Source of the DNA: Chitinophaga qingshengii
Lineage (GTDB): Bacteria; Bacteroidota; Bacteroidia; Chitinophagales; Chitinophagaceae
Length of the DNA stretch: 64,000 nucleotides
Direction of reading: 5' to 3'
NCBI RefSeq assembly: GCF_014529935.1
Contig: NZ_JACVFC010000001.1
Coordinates: forward strand, 310,001 to 374,000
Shown here: piece by piece, positions 17,490 to 26,536 of the stretch
How the letters are laid out: the number at the start of each line of letters is the position of its first letter
Numbering within the stretch: position 1 is the stretch's first letter
The notes under the pieces: model-generated
What the model saw: only the letters and a program-made list of their open reading frames with translations
Told to the model about the DNA's origin: nothing
Database searches by the model: none
Program-made: the position numbers and the translations under genes

Positions 17490-19109
17490 TTAATAACCTG
17501 TATTTTGCTCAAGCGGACTGAGTTCTATTTCTGTTTTAGGAATCGGGAACCATATTTTATAGGGTTTCCAGTTGGTTTTGATTAATGGCACAATGGTGTT
17601 CCAGCTTCCCTTGTCGTTGCTCAAGCCGTTCAATGCCGTTCCCAGTTTACCGAACCGGATCAGGTCAATTCTTCTCCAGCTCTCAAAACATAATTCCCTG
17701 GACCGTTCTTCCAGCAACTCGGTCATAAAATCGGCATTAAAGTAAGCCGTGGTAAGCAGGGCGGTATCTGCCGGCGTAGCGGCAGCCCTGGTGCGAACCT
17801 CATTCAACAGTTGGCGGGCGCCTGTTTCATCGCCGGCATAATAAAGTGCTTCTGCGCGCAGTAGCAGGATATCCGCATAACGCAGCAACAGGAAGTCCCC
17901 ATCCGACCAGGCCTGTGAAATGGCTTTGGTGGCAGGGTCGCGGTACCTGAATTTACCCACGCAATAGTTCCCGTTTTTGGGATTGGTACACGGTAAAGGC
18001 ACAAAATATTTTGTTCCTTCCACCACTTCTGTCTGCCCTATCGGGTCCAGGTATAAGGTTAGGTTGTGCGTACGACGGACATCCGCGGCATGATAACGGA
18101 AAAACTGCTCCCCCGTAGGCCGGAACCAGCCGTATCCCCCACCGGCGATGTTACTGCCAATAGGTATTTGCCAGAAGAGCCAGAGATTATAGTTGCCATT
18201 TACTGAACTGGTACTACCTTTGACGGTGAACAGCCCTTCTTCATTTTGTGCAGACCTGGTGGTTTCCCGGAAAAGATAATCGTAGCGGGCCGTTAGTTTA
18301 TACCCGCTATTGGCCGTAATATCCGTGGTCACCGTCAATAGTTTGTTGTACATCTCAGCTGCATCCACCCAATCAAAACTATTCAGCTTAAAATTCAGCT
18401 CCTTTCCTACATTATTTTTTTTGCAGGCAGCGAGATAAGCATATACTTTTGCCAGATAACCGGCGGCTGACCATTTATTGGCCCTGCCCGGCACTCCCGC
18501 TCTGGCAGGTAAGGACTGATAGGCTTCCTGTAAATCGGCCAGTACCAACTCATACACCTCCTGTAAAGATGCCCGTTGTACGCCCGGGTCCTGTACAGAA
18601 GACCGGTAAACCGGTACGCCGCCGTATTCCATGGCGAGGTACATGTACAACAGTCCTCTCAGGAAATGTCCTTCCCCTATGATTTCTTTTTTCCGGTTCT
18701 CATTTACAGGTGTCCCGGGTACCTGTTCCAGTAAGTAGTTTATCCTGTTGATACCGGCAAAAAGAAAGAACCAGTTATTACGGATGGTTTCATTCTGACT
18801 GCTTACATCCGCCGTACCAAATGGTGCATAATTGGGATTCGTGAAGCCGTCCTGCGCTACCAGTTCATCAGTTCCAGCACTCAGCATGAAAGGCATGGCC
18901 ACCGCAAATGTTTCTCCAAACCCGGTATTCTGTATGGAATTAGTATTCAGTATGCTGTAACAGCCTGTAAGCCCCAATTCTGCGTCAGCAGCGGTCTTAT
19001 ACAGATTCTCCACCGTATTGAAAGAGTAAGGTTTGGTATCCAGGTATTTCCTGCAACCACCGGTAAGGACCACCACGCATAACAGACAAATATTAACAAC
19101 TATTCTCAT
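17490..19109 (-). CDS. SusD/RagB glycan-binding lipoprotein (locus B)
   Basis: A 539-residue surface lipoprotein; signal MRIVVNICLLCVVVLTGGC, Cys19. The frame extends to a TTG at 19121, but ATG at 19109 begins right at the signal peptide, 12 nt after the SusC stop. Family features: KYLDTKPYSF, AELGLTGCYSIL, GEGHFLRGLLYMYLAMEYGG, LLRAEALYYAGD, LEERSRELCFESWRRIDLIR and terminal LEQNTGY. Works with the upstream SusC. Overlaps the next start by one base (TAATG), suggesting translational coupling. Confidence 0.94.
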   Translation of the reverse strand: MRIVVNICLLCVVVLTGGCRKYLDTKPYSFNTVENLYKTAADAELGLTGCYSILNTNSIQNTGFGETFAVAMPFMLSAGTDELVAQDGFTNPNYAPFGTADVSSQNETIRNNWFFLFAGINRINYLLEQVPGTPVNENRKKEIIGEGHFLRGLLYMYLAMEYGGVPVYRSSVQDPGVQRASLQEVYELVLADLQEAYQSLPARAGVPGRANKWSAAGYLAKVYAYLAACKKNNVGKELNFKLNSFDWVDAAEMYNKLLTVTTDITANSGYKLTARYDYLFRETTRSAQNEEGLFTVKGSTSSVNGNYNLWLFWQIPIGSNIAGGGYGWFRPTGEQFFRYHAADVRRTHNLTLYLDPIGQTEVVEGTKYFVPLPCTNPKNGNYCVGKFRYRDPATKAISQAWSDGDFLLLRYADILLLRAEALYYAGDETGARQLLNEVRTRAAATPADTALLTTAYFNADFMTELLEERSRELCFESWRRIDLIRFGKLGTALNGLSNDKGSWNTIVPLIKTNWKPYKIWFPIPKTEIELSPLEQNTGY

Positions 19110-19121
19110 GACAATTTTCAA

Positions 19122-22100
19122 TTAAAATGAAACGTTCAATCCTAACGTAAAAGATTTTGATCTCGGATAAGAAATACGATCGAAGCCTGGCAGCAAAGGG
19201 TTGCCTGAATTCAGCTCAGGATCATATCCTGTGTATTTTGTCCAGGTAAAAAGATTGGCGCCGGTGAAATAAACACGCATGGCAGATATGCCCTTCTTTT
19301 CTGTAATAGCAGCCGGTATCCGGTATCCGATAGATATACTTTTGAGCCGCAGATAGGAAGCATCCTCTACATAATAACTGGAAGACAGCATGGCCGTTTT
19401 ATTGAGCGCTCCGAAATCGCCTCGTTCATTGGTAGGATTTTCGGTAGACCAGCGATGGGCGAAGAAATCTTTCGTAATGTTCATCCAGGTTTCCATTACA
19501 CCGCCTTCCAGCTGGTAACGGGATTCGTTGAATACCTGGGCGCCATATGATCCTTCCAGGAACACATTAAAATCAAAATTCCGGTAGTGGAAAGTATTAT
19601 TGATACCTCCGAAAAATTTCGGCTGGCTTCTGCTGATGGTAGTTCTGTCGTGATCCAGGTCTATTACACCATCATTGTTCAGGTCTTTGAACTTAAAAGA
19701 TCCTGGCCGTACATTCACACCGGCTATCTGCAATTGTTTGTCCTTTAATTTATATTCTCTTTTTTCATGTGGTATGGCAGGGTCATTATTATTCTGCCAG
19801 GTGAAATCGCCGATCTGATATACACCGTCGAACACATAACCGTAGGCGGTGCCTATGGGCTGGCCCGCCGTTACCCGGCCTACGTCCTGTATCCAGCCGC
19901 CTCCCATGGTAACCGGAATAAAACCAATGTTACCGATATCCTTTACTTCATTTCTGTTGCTGCTGATGTTAAAATCAGTCTGCCATTGAAAATCGCGGTG
20001 GTCTATATTTTTGGAAGATATCCTTATTTCTATTCCGCTGTTGTCTACCCGTCCCAGGTTCTGCCATTGCTGGATATAACCGGTACGGGAAGGTACGTAA
20101 GCCGGCAGCAGCATGTCTTTCGTTTTTTTACTGTATATATCTGCACTAAATTCCAGGCGGTTGTTGAGTACACCCACATCAATCCCGGCATTATACTGGA
20201 TGGTGGTTTCCCACTTCAGATCAGGATTAGCCCGCGATGCAGGCGCCAGTCCCAGATCGCCGGCGTAGTACGCATTTTCAAGCGCTGACAGGTAACGGTA
20301 GGAAGTGATCCGCTCATTCCCCGTTTGGCCGTAGCTGAGCCGCAGCTTCAGATCGCTGAATATCTTTTGCGCTTTCATAAAAGATTCTTCCGTCAACAGC
20401 CAGGAGTAGGCAAATGACGGGAAATATCCGAAGCGTTTGCCGGCGCCGAATTTATCAGACCCGTCGGCACGGAAAGTAGCGGTGAACAGGTGTTTGGTAA
20501 GCAACGTATAATTAATACGTCCGAAGTACGACAACCGTTTGTTGACATCCCTGTATGAGCCGGATGCCTTCACATTGGTACCTTTACTGATGTCGTTGAT
20601 ACCGGTGGATTCATCAGCAAAATTTGATTTCTGCAGCGAAAAGAACTCATAGTTGTATTTACTGGTTTCAAAAGCTACCATCGCGTTCAGATAATGATCT
20701 TTACTGAACCATTTTTCATAGGTAAGCTGATTGGTGTTAAATAGAGAATAGGCACGCTGTTCCTGGAGAATGCCCAGGCCATTGTCTCCTACTCCCCAAC
20801 TGGTCAGTTTACCATAAAATTCTTTCCCTTTGGAACTGGTAAGAATACCGCCGCCGGAAACGTTCAGCGACAGCCCTTCCGCCAATTTGTAGTTAACGTA
20901 TCCGCTCATATTGGTTTGCAATACGGTTACATTCTTATCGGCGTTATTGATCATGGTTACAGGCGAAATATATTGTCCGGCCCTGTCCCATAGCGGGTCA
21001 TAGAATTCTACCGGTTTGGATATGACCAGGTTTTGTACCACGCCGTTAAACAATGCGTCACCACCACCGCTTTGGGTAGCGCCATTCAATTCACTGAAAG
21101 CGGTGCTCACATTGAGACCCAGTTTCAGGCGCTGTTGGTGTTCATGGTCCAGTTTCAACCGTACATTATAGCGGTGGTAATCGTTATTGCTGATGATGGC
21201 CGACTGGCCCAGATAGCCGACCCCTCCGGCAAAAGAGGTACCATTCTTTTTACCACTCACACCCAGGTTATGCGTTTGTGTTACCCCGGTGCGCAAAATT
21301 TCCCGCTGCCAGTCGTGTTTGGGTAGTTTGGTAAGGTCAACCGGTTCATCCTGGTCATTATACAACCCGTCTTTATTGGTGTCTTTATAGAACAATATAG
21401 TATTGGGAGATACGATCCTGCGATAGTCCAGGTATTCGTCAGCGCTCAGTACCGGCAGTTTCCGGGTTGCAGAGGAGAGCATCATACTACCGTCGTAATC
21501 TATTTTTGACTGACCGGCTTTTCCTGATTTGGTGGTGATAATGACTACGCCATTAGCGCCCCTGGAACCATATATCGCGGTAGCGGAAGCATCTTTGAGC
21601 ACATCAACAGAGGCGATATCAGCCGGATTCAGGGTTGCCAGCGGGTTAGAGGCCGTACCGTTGCCAATGCTGGCTCCAGCCACTTCATTTGAATTAGCAT
21701 CATAGGGAATACCATCTATCACGAATAACGGACTCGCCCCTCCGTAGATGGTATTGGCGCCACGAATGGAGATGTTCATAGCGGACCCCGGTTCACCGGA
21801 AACGGAGGATATCTGTACCCCGGCCAGCTTTCCCTGTATCGCTTCCTGAATGGAGGTTACTTTCGACTGTGCTATTTCATCGGCCCGTATACTGGCTACA
21901 GATCCGGTAAGATCACGTTTGGTAACGCTGCCATAGCCTACTGCCACCACTTCGCCCAGGCCGGTACTTTGCATTTTCAGTATTACGTCCAGCACAGGCT
22001 GGCCTGACCAGGTTACTTCGCGGGTGGTAAAGCCTACACTGGTAAATATCAGCGTACCGGTATTACCAGGCAGTTGCAGGGAATAGTTTCCATCGGCATC

Positions 22101-22586
22101 TGAAATAACACCCAGTCCTGCATCTTTCAGCCTTATACTGACTCCCGGCAGCGGCGTACCTTTTTCATCAGTCACCCTCCCATGTATGGTAGCTCGTATA
22201 GCCTCTTTGTTTTCCGGTGATACAGGCGGCAACAGCTTCAAGGCCACTGTCTTCCCGATGATCATCCAACTAAAGGGCTGCTTGCTGAAACACATGTCCA
22301 GCGCCTGCTGCAAAGGCACATCCTGTATCCGGACAGATACCTGCGGAACATGGTTTAACCATTCCTCCCGGTATACAAAATGGTACCCGGTTTGTTTTTC
22401 AATCTTCTTCAAAACGGTCCGGAGAGGAGTGTTGGTTTCGGAGAGCGTGACCGTTTGGGCATAACCGGCAGCACTTACCTGTAAACAGGCCGCCAGTAAA
22501 AAAGCCGTAAGTTTCATCATCAACGCGATTTTGTTGATTAAAAGGCATAGTCTTATCCTGCCTTTTAAAAGAGCCATCAAATGCAT
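19122..22586 (-). CDS. SusC/RagA TonB-dependent outer-membrane transporter with STN domain (locus B)
   Basis: A 1154-residue outer-membrane glycan importer. Signal segment at about 25-44 (LTAFLLAACLQVSAAGYAQ), STN signalling domain about 46-120 (LRTVLKKIEKQTGYHFVYRE), carboxypeptidase-D-like domain about 130-210 (GTPLPGVSIRLKDAG), plug with GEVVAVGYGSVTKRDLTGSV, SusC signature VLKDASATAIYGSRGANG near 332, barrel ending LGLNVSF. The STN domain agrees with control by the sigma/FecR pair immediately upstream. Followed closely by its SusD partner. Confidence 0.95.
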   Translation of the reverse strand: MHLMALLKGRIRLCLLINKIALMMKLTAFLLAACLQVSAAGYAQTVTLSETNTPLRTVLKKIEKQTGYHFVYREEWLNHVPQVSVRIQDVPLQQALDMCFSKQPFSWMIIGKTVALKLLPPVSPENKEAIRATIHGRVTDEKGTPLPGVSIRLKDAGLGVISDADGNYSLQLPGNTGTLIFTSVGFTTREVTWSGQPVLDVILKMQSTGLGEVVAVGYGSVTKRDLTGSVASIRADEIAQSKVTSIQEAIQGKLAGVQISSVSGEPGSAMNISIRGANTIYGGASPLFVIDGIPYDANSNEVAGASIGNGTASNPLATLNPADIASVDVLKDASATAIYGSRGANGVVIITTKSGKAGQSKIDYDGSMMLSSATRKLPVLSADEYLDYRRIVSPNTILFYKDTNKDGLYNDQDEPVDLTKLPKHDWQREILRTGVTQTHNLGVSGKKNGTSFAGGVGYLGQSAIISNNDYHRYNVRLKLDHEHQQRLKLGLNVSTAFSELNGATQSGGGDALFNGVVQNLVISKPVEFYDPLWDRAGQYISPVTMINNADKNVTVLQTNMSGYVNYKLAEGLSLNVSGGGILTSSKGKEFYGKLTSWGVGDNGLGILQEQRAYSLFNTNQLTYEKWFSKDHYLNAMVAFETSKYNYEFFSLQKSNFADESTGINDISKGTNVKASGSYRDVNKRLSYFGRINYTLLTKHLFTATFRADGSDKFGAGKRFGYFPSFAYSWLLTEESFMKAQKIFSDLKLRLSYGQTGNERITSYRYLSALENAYYAGDLGLAPASRANPDLKWETTIQYNAGIDVGVLNNRLEFSADIYSKKTKDMLLPAYVPSRTGYIQQWQNLGRVDNSGIEIRISSKNIDHRDFQWQTDFNISSNRNEVKDIGNIGFIPVTMGGGWIQDVGRVTAGQPIGTAYGYVFDGVYQIGDFTWQNNNDPAIPHEKREYKLKDKQLQIAGVNVRPGSFKFKDLNNDGVIDLDHDRTTISRSQPKFFGGINNTFHYRNFDFNVFLEGSYGAQVFNESRYQLEGGVMETWMNITKDFFAHRWSTENPTNERGDFGALNKTAMLSSSYYVEDASYLRLKSISIGYRIPAAITEKKGISAMRVYFTGANLFTWTKYTGYDPELNSGNPLLPGFDRISYPRSKSFTLGLNVSF

Positions 22587-22663
22587 AATTTTACATTGTT
22601 TGGGAACGACCGTAGTCAGTTAATAAGTGGAAATATTAATTCAAGGTTGGTCTCAGACATTCG

Positions 22664-22696
22664 CCGGAGGTGCTGTCAACACTTCCGGTTTTTTTT
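22664..22696 (+). other. Terminator-shaped hairpin upstream of susC, on the antisense strand (locus B)
   Basis: CCGGAGGTG (22664-22672) pairs with CACTTCCGG (22680-22688, one G-T wobble), followed on the plus strand by eight T. Neighbouring genes run on the minus strand, where the T-run precedes the stem, so it would terminate an antisense transcript or act as a leader hairpin. It lies in the 218-nt gap between the FecR stop and the SusC start, which shows nothing else recognisable. Confidence 0.5.
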
Positions 22697-22804
22697 GACC
22701 GAACATTCATACATAACGTGGTAATAGTGTTTAACGGTGGTATTTACATTTTACAATTCACGGATTTTTGGTTGTGCTGTGGCGTCCGTCGCTGTCCAGG
22801 CCAC

Positions 22805-23986
22805 TTACATGACAATCAGTTTTCTGCCTTCCAGGCGATATTTCAATCCGCTTTGTTCAAGCACCTGCAGCACCTGTAAAAGCGTAAGATTCATTTCAAT
22901 TTTACCGGTCATATGCCAGTCGGGAATATTTTTCGTATATACAATATCTATATCGTACCAGCGAACCAGTTGGCGCAGCACAACAGACATCTCTACATTA
23001 TTTAACTGAAAGAACCCGTTCTTCCACGCTATGGCAGCTTCCGGGTCTGCCTCATCGATGACCGTTATTTTACCGTCGGCATTCAGTACGCCCTGCTGTC
23101 CCGGTTTAAGCAATACGGCCGCGGATGCTGCACCTACTTTCACCGCACCTTCCAACAGGGTAGTACGTGCTTCTTCTTCATCGATATACGCCATAACATT
23201 AAAATGCGTTCCCAGTACCGTTATCTCAAAATTTCCGCCCTTCACCAGGAAAGGTTTGCCCGGGTTTTCACTAACTTCAAAATATCCTTCTCCCGAAAGT
23301 TCCACCACACGCTGGTTACCTGTAAATGCAGTAGGATACCTCAATGAACTGGCAGCATTTAGCCATACCCTGGTACCATCCGGCAATACCACTTCGTAGC
23401 GCCCGCCGCGGGGAGTAGAGAGTGTATTGTAACTAACGTTGGCGGGTATACCGTTGTACTGATAGGTCAACTGCGCATTATTTCCTTTCATGATCTTCAC
23501 ATTGCCCTGTTGTGCCAAAAGCCCGCTGTGAGCGCTATCCAGTATTATTTCAGCACCGTCCGATAGCGTAAGTATGGCCCTGTTGCCACCGGGCTGCACA
23601 TCCGCTGACAGCGTATTTCCGCCAATGACGGGCGTCGGCGTCAGGGCATGATGGCCTCTCCAGAACCAGATACCGGCACTGAGTACCAGCAACAGTACAG
23701 CTGCTGCCGCGGCTACACGCCGTAACAAAACCAGCCGCCCCCTCTTTTTGCCAGTGCTGTGAATATTACGGGGCGTTGTTTTCAATATTGCCTGTATCAC
23801 ATGTTCCCAGGCATCTTCCCGGTAAAGCGGGTCCCCGGGGCCGTTTTCCATCATTTCCTGCAATGCCTGTTCCCATTCAGCAGCATCCCGCTGTTCCAGC
23901 GCTTCAAACAAGGCTATACGCTCATCGCGGGACAGCCCGTTATGCAGATATTGCCCCAGTAAATATTGCATCCTTTCCTTATCCAA
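22805..23986 (-). CDS. FecR-type anti-sigma factor (locus B)
   Basis: A 393-residue inner-membrane anti-sigma factor. The start is TTG at 23986 (MDKERMQYLLGQYL), kept because the MDKER opening resembles other family members; the first ATG is at 23971. One membrane segment at about 90-110 (VAAAAAVLLLVLSAGIWFW), FecR domain about 185-285 (TPRGGRYEVVLPDGTRVWLN, GEGYFEV, VLGTHFNVMAY), and DUF4974 at the C-terminus (VRWYDIDIVY, YRLEGRKLIVM). It would hold the sigma factor encoded 99 nt upstream until the STN domain of the downstream SusC signals. Confidence 0.92.
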   Translation of the reverse strand: MDKERMQYLLGQYLHNGLSRDERIALFEALEQRDAAEWEQALQEMMENGPGDPLYREDAWEHVIQAILKTTPRNIHSTGKKRGRLVLLRRVAAAAAVLLLVLSAGIWFWRGHHALTPTPVIGGNTLSADVQPGGNRAILTLSDGAEIILDSAHSGLLAQQGNVKIMKGNNAQLTYQYNGIPANVSYNTLSTPRGGRYEVVLPDGTRVWLNAASSLRYPTAFTGNQRVVELSGEGYFEVSENPGKPFLVKGGNFEITVLGTHFNVMAYIDEEEARTTLLEGAVKVGAASAAVLLKPGQQGVLNADGKITVIDEADPEAAIAWKNGFFQLNNVEMSVVLRQLVRWYDIDIVYTKNIPDWHMTGKIEMNLTLLQVLQVLEQSGLKYRLEGRKLIVM

Positions 23987-24085
23987 TCCTTAAAATTTAA
24001 GTAGTGATCGCAGGGCATTGCATGCCTTCTTTCTATAAAAGACGCAGCGCAGGCATAACAGGACTGTTCTGTTGGCAACTTTTTT

Positions 24086-24670
24086 TTAAATAGCAGCAAT
24101 CAGTACCAATACGGGTATGAGGCCTCCCCATTCTTTATAAATATATTCCCTGATATATTTTAAGGAGATGACCAGCTGGTCTTTTACTGTATTCTGAGAG
24201 AGAGATAATTGTTCGGCTATTTCCTTGTGACTAAGACCTTCGTGCCGGCTAAGCCGGTAAATCTGCTGGCGTTTTGGTGGCAGCTGACTTACAGCACGCT
24301 CAATCAGCACCTGCAATTCACGGGTAGTCAATTCTTCCAGTACGTTGTCAGCAACTGGTTCAGTGATATTTTCGATGCTCAGCAATTGTCTTTCCTTCCC
24401 CTGCAGGCTGCGCAGATAGGAAACTGATAAATTGGAAGCCACCCTGAAAATCCAGGAGGCCGGACGCTCCATATAGGCCAGTTCCTCCCGGTTCACCCAA
24501 ACACGGAGGAAAACTTCCTGTACCATTTCTTCCGCTATTACTTCGGATTTGCAGATCTTGTAAATAAATGGCAGGAGCCTGGCATTGTATTCGTGAAACA
24601 GCTCCCTGAAGGCCGCATCCTCTCCGTTGGCCATCCTCCTGAATAAATCTTTTTCGTCATATATGCTCAT
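24086..24670 (-). CDS. FecI-type ECF RNA polymerase sigma factor (locus B)
   Basis: A 194-residue ECF sigma factor. Region 2: SEVIAEEMVQEVFLRVWVNR; region 4: LPPKRQQIYRLSRHEGLSHK with the helix-turn-helix LSLSQNTVKDQLVISLKYI. A hydrophobic C-terminal tail (GGLIPVLVLIAAI) is a little unusual and could touch the membrane. First gene of locus B; expected to drive SusC, SusD and the two lipoproteins when released by the FecR protein encoded next. Confidence 0.93.
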   Translation of the reverse strand: MSIYDEKDLFRRMANGEDAAFRELFHEYNARLLPFIYKICKSEVIAEEMVQEVFLRVWVNREELAYMERPASWIFRVASNLSVSYLRSLQGKERQLLSIENITEPVADNVLEELTTRELQVLIERAVSQLPPKRQQIYRLSRHEGLSHKEIAEQLSLSQNTVKDQLVISLKYIREYIYKEWGGLIPVLVLIAAI

Positions 24671-24759
24671 GGACCCAGGAGTTGATGTTAGTCATAACAA
24701 GACGAAAATAGTAAAAAGAAAATACAAGGTTTAAAATGATCATACACATGCCTGAAAAT

Positions 24760-24797
24760 AAGAAAGGTGCCTCCCTCATATCAGAGACACCTTTCTT
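24760..24797 (-). terminator. Terminator of the locus C operon
   Basis: Arms 24760-24773 and 24784-24797 pair with one mismatch around a 10-nt loop. On the minus strand the stem is followed by ATTTTC. It lies 20 nt past the stop of the gene at 24818-26524 and separates locus C from the sigma gene of locus B. Confidence 0.7.
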
Positions 24798-24817
24798 TAT
24801 CTGCCTATGGCCAAAAC

Positions 24818-26524
24818 TCAATAACTCACCGTCACTCCGTCTACCAACACCCTGTTCTCCTTTTTCGTCACTTTTCCGCCGGCGGGCGTCAGTACCAGTA
24901 CTGCCGGGCTATGCGCCGGCAAAACGAGGTCGTACGATTGTTTTACCTTACGCGCAATAAACTGCCGGGTAATGGTGTTGTAAATATCCACCGGCTGATC
25001 GCCCACATTGACTGTCACTGTTTTTTCTTCCGTGTAGGGATTGTAGTACAGCCAGGAAGGATACGCCTTGTCCCTGAAAAAATCCGTAGCCAGCAAATTC
25101 AGTTGTAATATACCGGGAACAGTAGTCGTGCGGATAATACTGCCGAAGATACCGGCGTGTCCGCTGCCGTATACGCTGAACTGTGATACGTCTGGGTTCC
25201 CTTTGGCCCATTGCGGCCCGTCGCCCTGCGCTACCGGCGCTTTCAGGTGTGCGTACTGCGGGTAGGAAGATGTATGGATAATCCCTTCGTAGCCAATTAC
25301 CCCTTTGGTGATGGCGGCCTTCTCCGGGATTGTTTCATGATCGTCCGGCATATATTGGGTGTAAAAGAAACGGGCGGCATTACCGGCATTCAGCATCCAT
25401 TTACCTACAACAGCGGCATAGGAAGGATCGTAGCGTACCATGGCTACCAGCGGCCAGGCGGCGTCAAAAGTATTCATGAGAAAACCATATCCGCCTCTGT
25501 CTGTTGTGCTGCCCACGATACCGGATATATCCATGCCGTTCCAGTTGCCCGCCAGTACTCCCCAGCCCTTGCGGCATTCGGGATCGCCGTTAAACGTCCA
25601 TTCCATAAATTTCCGCACATCGAATTGTTTGCCTTGCTCGGCATTCAGTCTTGCTGCCATATAGGCGCCGAAAGGCATCAGCACTTCGTAGTTGGTGTTA
25701 TGCGGTTGCTGTTCCAGGGCTTGCAGCGCTTTTACAGCATGATCCAGGTATCGCGGATCACCAAACTTTTTGTAGGCGGCATACAATACATAGGCATGAC
25801 CGGCAGCGGCATCCTGCTGTTTACAGATCCAGTTTTCTTTTGGTTGCAGCTGCGCATAATCAAAAAAGGTATGATCGTAGTTGCCATTCAGTACCGAGTC
25901 TGCCGCGCAGAATTTTTCCGCAATGCGCCGGGCCAGCATGTCCAAATCCGGCATATGGGGATAATGATGATAGATACCATAAAAGAGCACATTGGGATAC
26001 ACGTCGTACCACCAGTCACGCCCGTAGCCGCCGCCCAGCTGGGCCACTTCCGGACAGGTATTGTTCATCATAATATCCCAGCCTGTTTCCCGGTTGAAAT
26101 AATTTTTCAGCATGCCTACATAGTTAAGGCCTTGCTGGTTGCTTTTGTCCACCCCTACCAGGGTAGCTCCCAATGTGGCGCCCATGGTGGCCAGCGCTTC
26201 ATGAAAGATCCCCTTGTTATGCGCGGGGCCTTGCCGTTGGTCGTCCATCGCGGTATACAGGCCTACCACGGGCTGATCAAAATTATGCCGGCTGCTATCC
26301 CACCAAACCAGCGGCCAATGCGGACCGGTGCTGCTAAAGTCATAAGCGGTGCTGTCAAACTGCCGGGCCAGTGCGTACCAGTCTATTATCTGCAGCGGCT
26401 GCGGCACGTCGGCCATAGCGTCCAGTCGTGGCAAGTGCTGCTGTGCCACAGGCGGCGGCGGAGATGTTTTACAGGCCCCCCACAGCAAACCGAGCACCAT
26501 GGCTGTTGTTCTTAATTTTACCAT
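24818..26524 (-). CDS. Putative (alpha/alpha)-barrel glycosidase-like lipoprotein (locus C)
   Basis: A 568-residue lipoprotein (MVKLRTTAMVLGLLWGAC, Cys18). The body is rich in paired helices with aromatic loops (GGGYGRDWWYDVYPNVLFYG, AAAGHAYVLYAAYKKFGDPR, RGGYGFLMNTFDAAWPLVAM), which looks like an (alpha/alpha)6 toroid. A beta-rich tail (YNPYTEEKTVTVNVGDQPVD, LPAHSPAVLVLTPAGG) resembles the C-terminal sandwich of many glycosidases. No family was recognised with certainty and no catalytic pair is assigned. Last gene of the operon with GH130 and MFS, so it probably produces or trims an oligosaccharide in the periplasm or at the surface. Confidence 0.65.
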   Translation of the reverse strand: MVKLRTTAMVLGLLWGACKTSPPPPVAQQHLPRLDAMADVPQPLQIIDWYALARQFDSTAYDFSSTGPHWPLVWWDSSRHNFDQPVVGLYTAMDDQRQGPAHNKGIFHEALATMGATLGATLVGVDKSNQQGLNYVGMLKNYFNRETGWDIMMNNTCPEVAQLGGGYGRDWWYDVYPNVLFYGIYHHYPHMPDLDMLARRIAEKFCAADSVLNGNYDHTFFDYAQLQPKENWICKQQDAAAGHAYVLYAAYKKFGDPRYLDHAVKALQALEQQPHNTNYEVLMPFGAYMAARLNAEQGKQFDVRKFMEWTFNGDPECRKGWGVLAGNWNGMDISGIVGSTTDRGGYGFLMNTFDAAWPLVAMVRYDPSYAAVVGKWMLNAGNAARFFYTQYMPDDHETIPEKAAITKGVIGYEGIIHTSSYPQYAHLKAPVAQGDGPQWAKGNPDVSQFSVYGSGHAGIFGSIIRTTTVPGILQLNLLATDFFRDKAYPSWLYYNPYTEEKTVTVNVGDQPVDIYNTITRQFIARKVKQSYDLVLPAHSPAVLVLTPAGGKVTKKENRVLVDGVTVSY

Positions 26525-26536
26525 GCTATAAACAAT

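Noticed and set aside
25211..26515. A 434-codon plus-strand open frame opposite the locus C lipoprotein
   Set aside because: It is antisense to a well-supported gene with signal peptide and operon context, and its translation has no recognisable domain; long antisense frames are common here.
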